A stretch of DNA of 60,000 nucleotides, taken from Nematostella vectensis (lineage: Eukaryota; Cnidaria; Anthozoa; Actiniaria; Edwardsiidae). Below are more notes on the stretch, generated by a model. The model ran no database searches. It was given only the letters and a program-made list of their open reading frames with translations, and was not told the origin of the DNA. The stretch's first letter is position 1. The letters are not shown here. Location of the stretch: assembly GCF_932526225.1 (NCBI RefSeq), contig NC_064042.1, positions 8,241,540-8,301,539 of the forward strand, written 5' to 3'.

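Overview
The window looks like animal nuclear DNA, most likely from a sea anemone or other cnidarian. The evidence is one intron-dense dynein heavy chain gene with GT-AG introns, a CR1/L2-type LINE with a 2A-like leader, tRNA-derived SINEs and many small inverted-repeat elements. The species is an inference. No prokaryotic operon, CRISPR array, rRNA or stand-alone tRNA gene is visible.

One gene fills the window on the + strand. I traced 69 exons (289 to beyond 60000) whose splice phases all agree. Together they give 4140 uninterrupted codons with neither the start nor the stop in view. The order is tail/stem (exons 1-13), linker (14-23), AAA1 (24-27), AAA2 (28-34), AAA3 (35-40), AAA4 (41-46), coiled-coil stalk with microtubule-binding domain (46-53), AAA5 with a low-complexity insert (54-58), strut (59-60), then AAA6 and the C-terminal region (61-69). 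The motor is degenerate. AAA1 has a usable Walker A, but its Walker B reads CFND instead of CFDE, and AAA4 has lost its P-loop lysine. This points to the divergent paralogue DNHD1 rather than a standard axonemal or cytoplasmic dynein.

The introns hold the unusual material. The intron at 12733-18955 carries a 5.9 kb element made of a 354-bp unit, ten copies in one orientation followed by seven in the other, flanked by a 9-11 bp target-site duplication. Every unit contains a complete type I hammerhead ribozyme with a loopless, self-complementary stem III. The units are therefore retrozyme-like (self-cleaving, potentially circular RNAs), here arranged as a giant fold-back. Arm 1 encodes the ribozyme on the - strand and arm 2 on the + strand, so the host pre-mRNA would contain seven active-sense ribozymes.

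A second pattern runs through the gene. At least a dozen introns contain tandem repeats or partial duplications whose unit spans an exon-intron boundary, so real splice sites are multiplied. Examples are a 93-bp unit with about 25 copies of the exon 45 donor (34213-36560), a 54-bp unit with 19 extra copies of the exon 62 acceptor that are all in frame (53747-54772), and a ~121-bp unit upstream of exon 15. Other arrays (17-bp satellite of 4.5 kb, 47-bp, ~60-bp, 26-bp) have no clear splice-site link, apart from exon 60 relics flanking the 17-bp satellite.

Mobile elements: a 2.6 kb CR1/L2-like LINE on the - strand (1701-4345) with a 2A-like leader, one frameshift and one stop codon; a tRNA-derived SINE; a ~240-bp TTAA-flanked MITE family with four copies; and several other MITE or fold-back elements.
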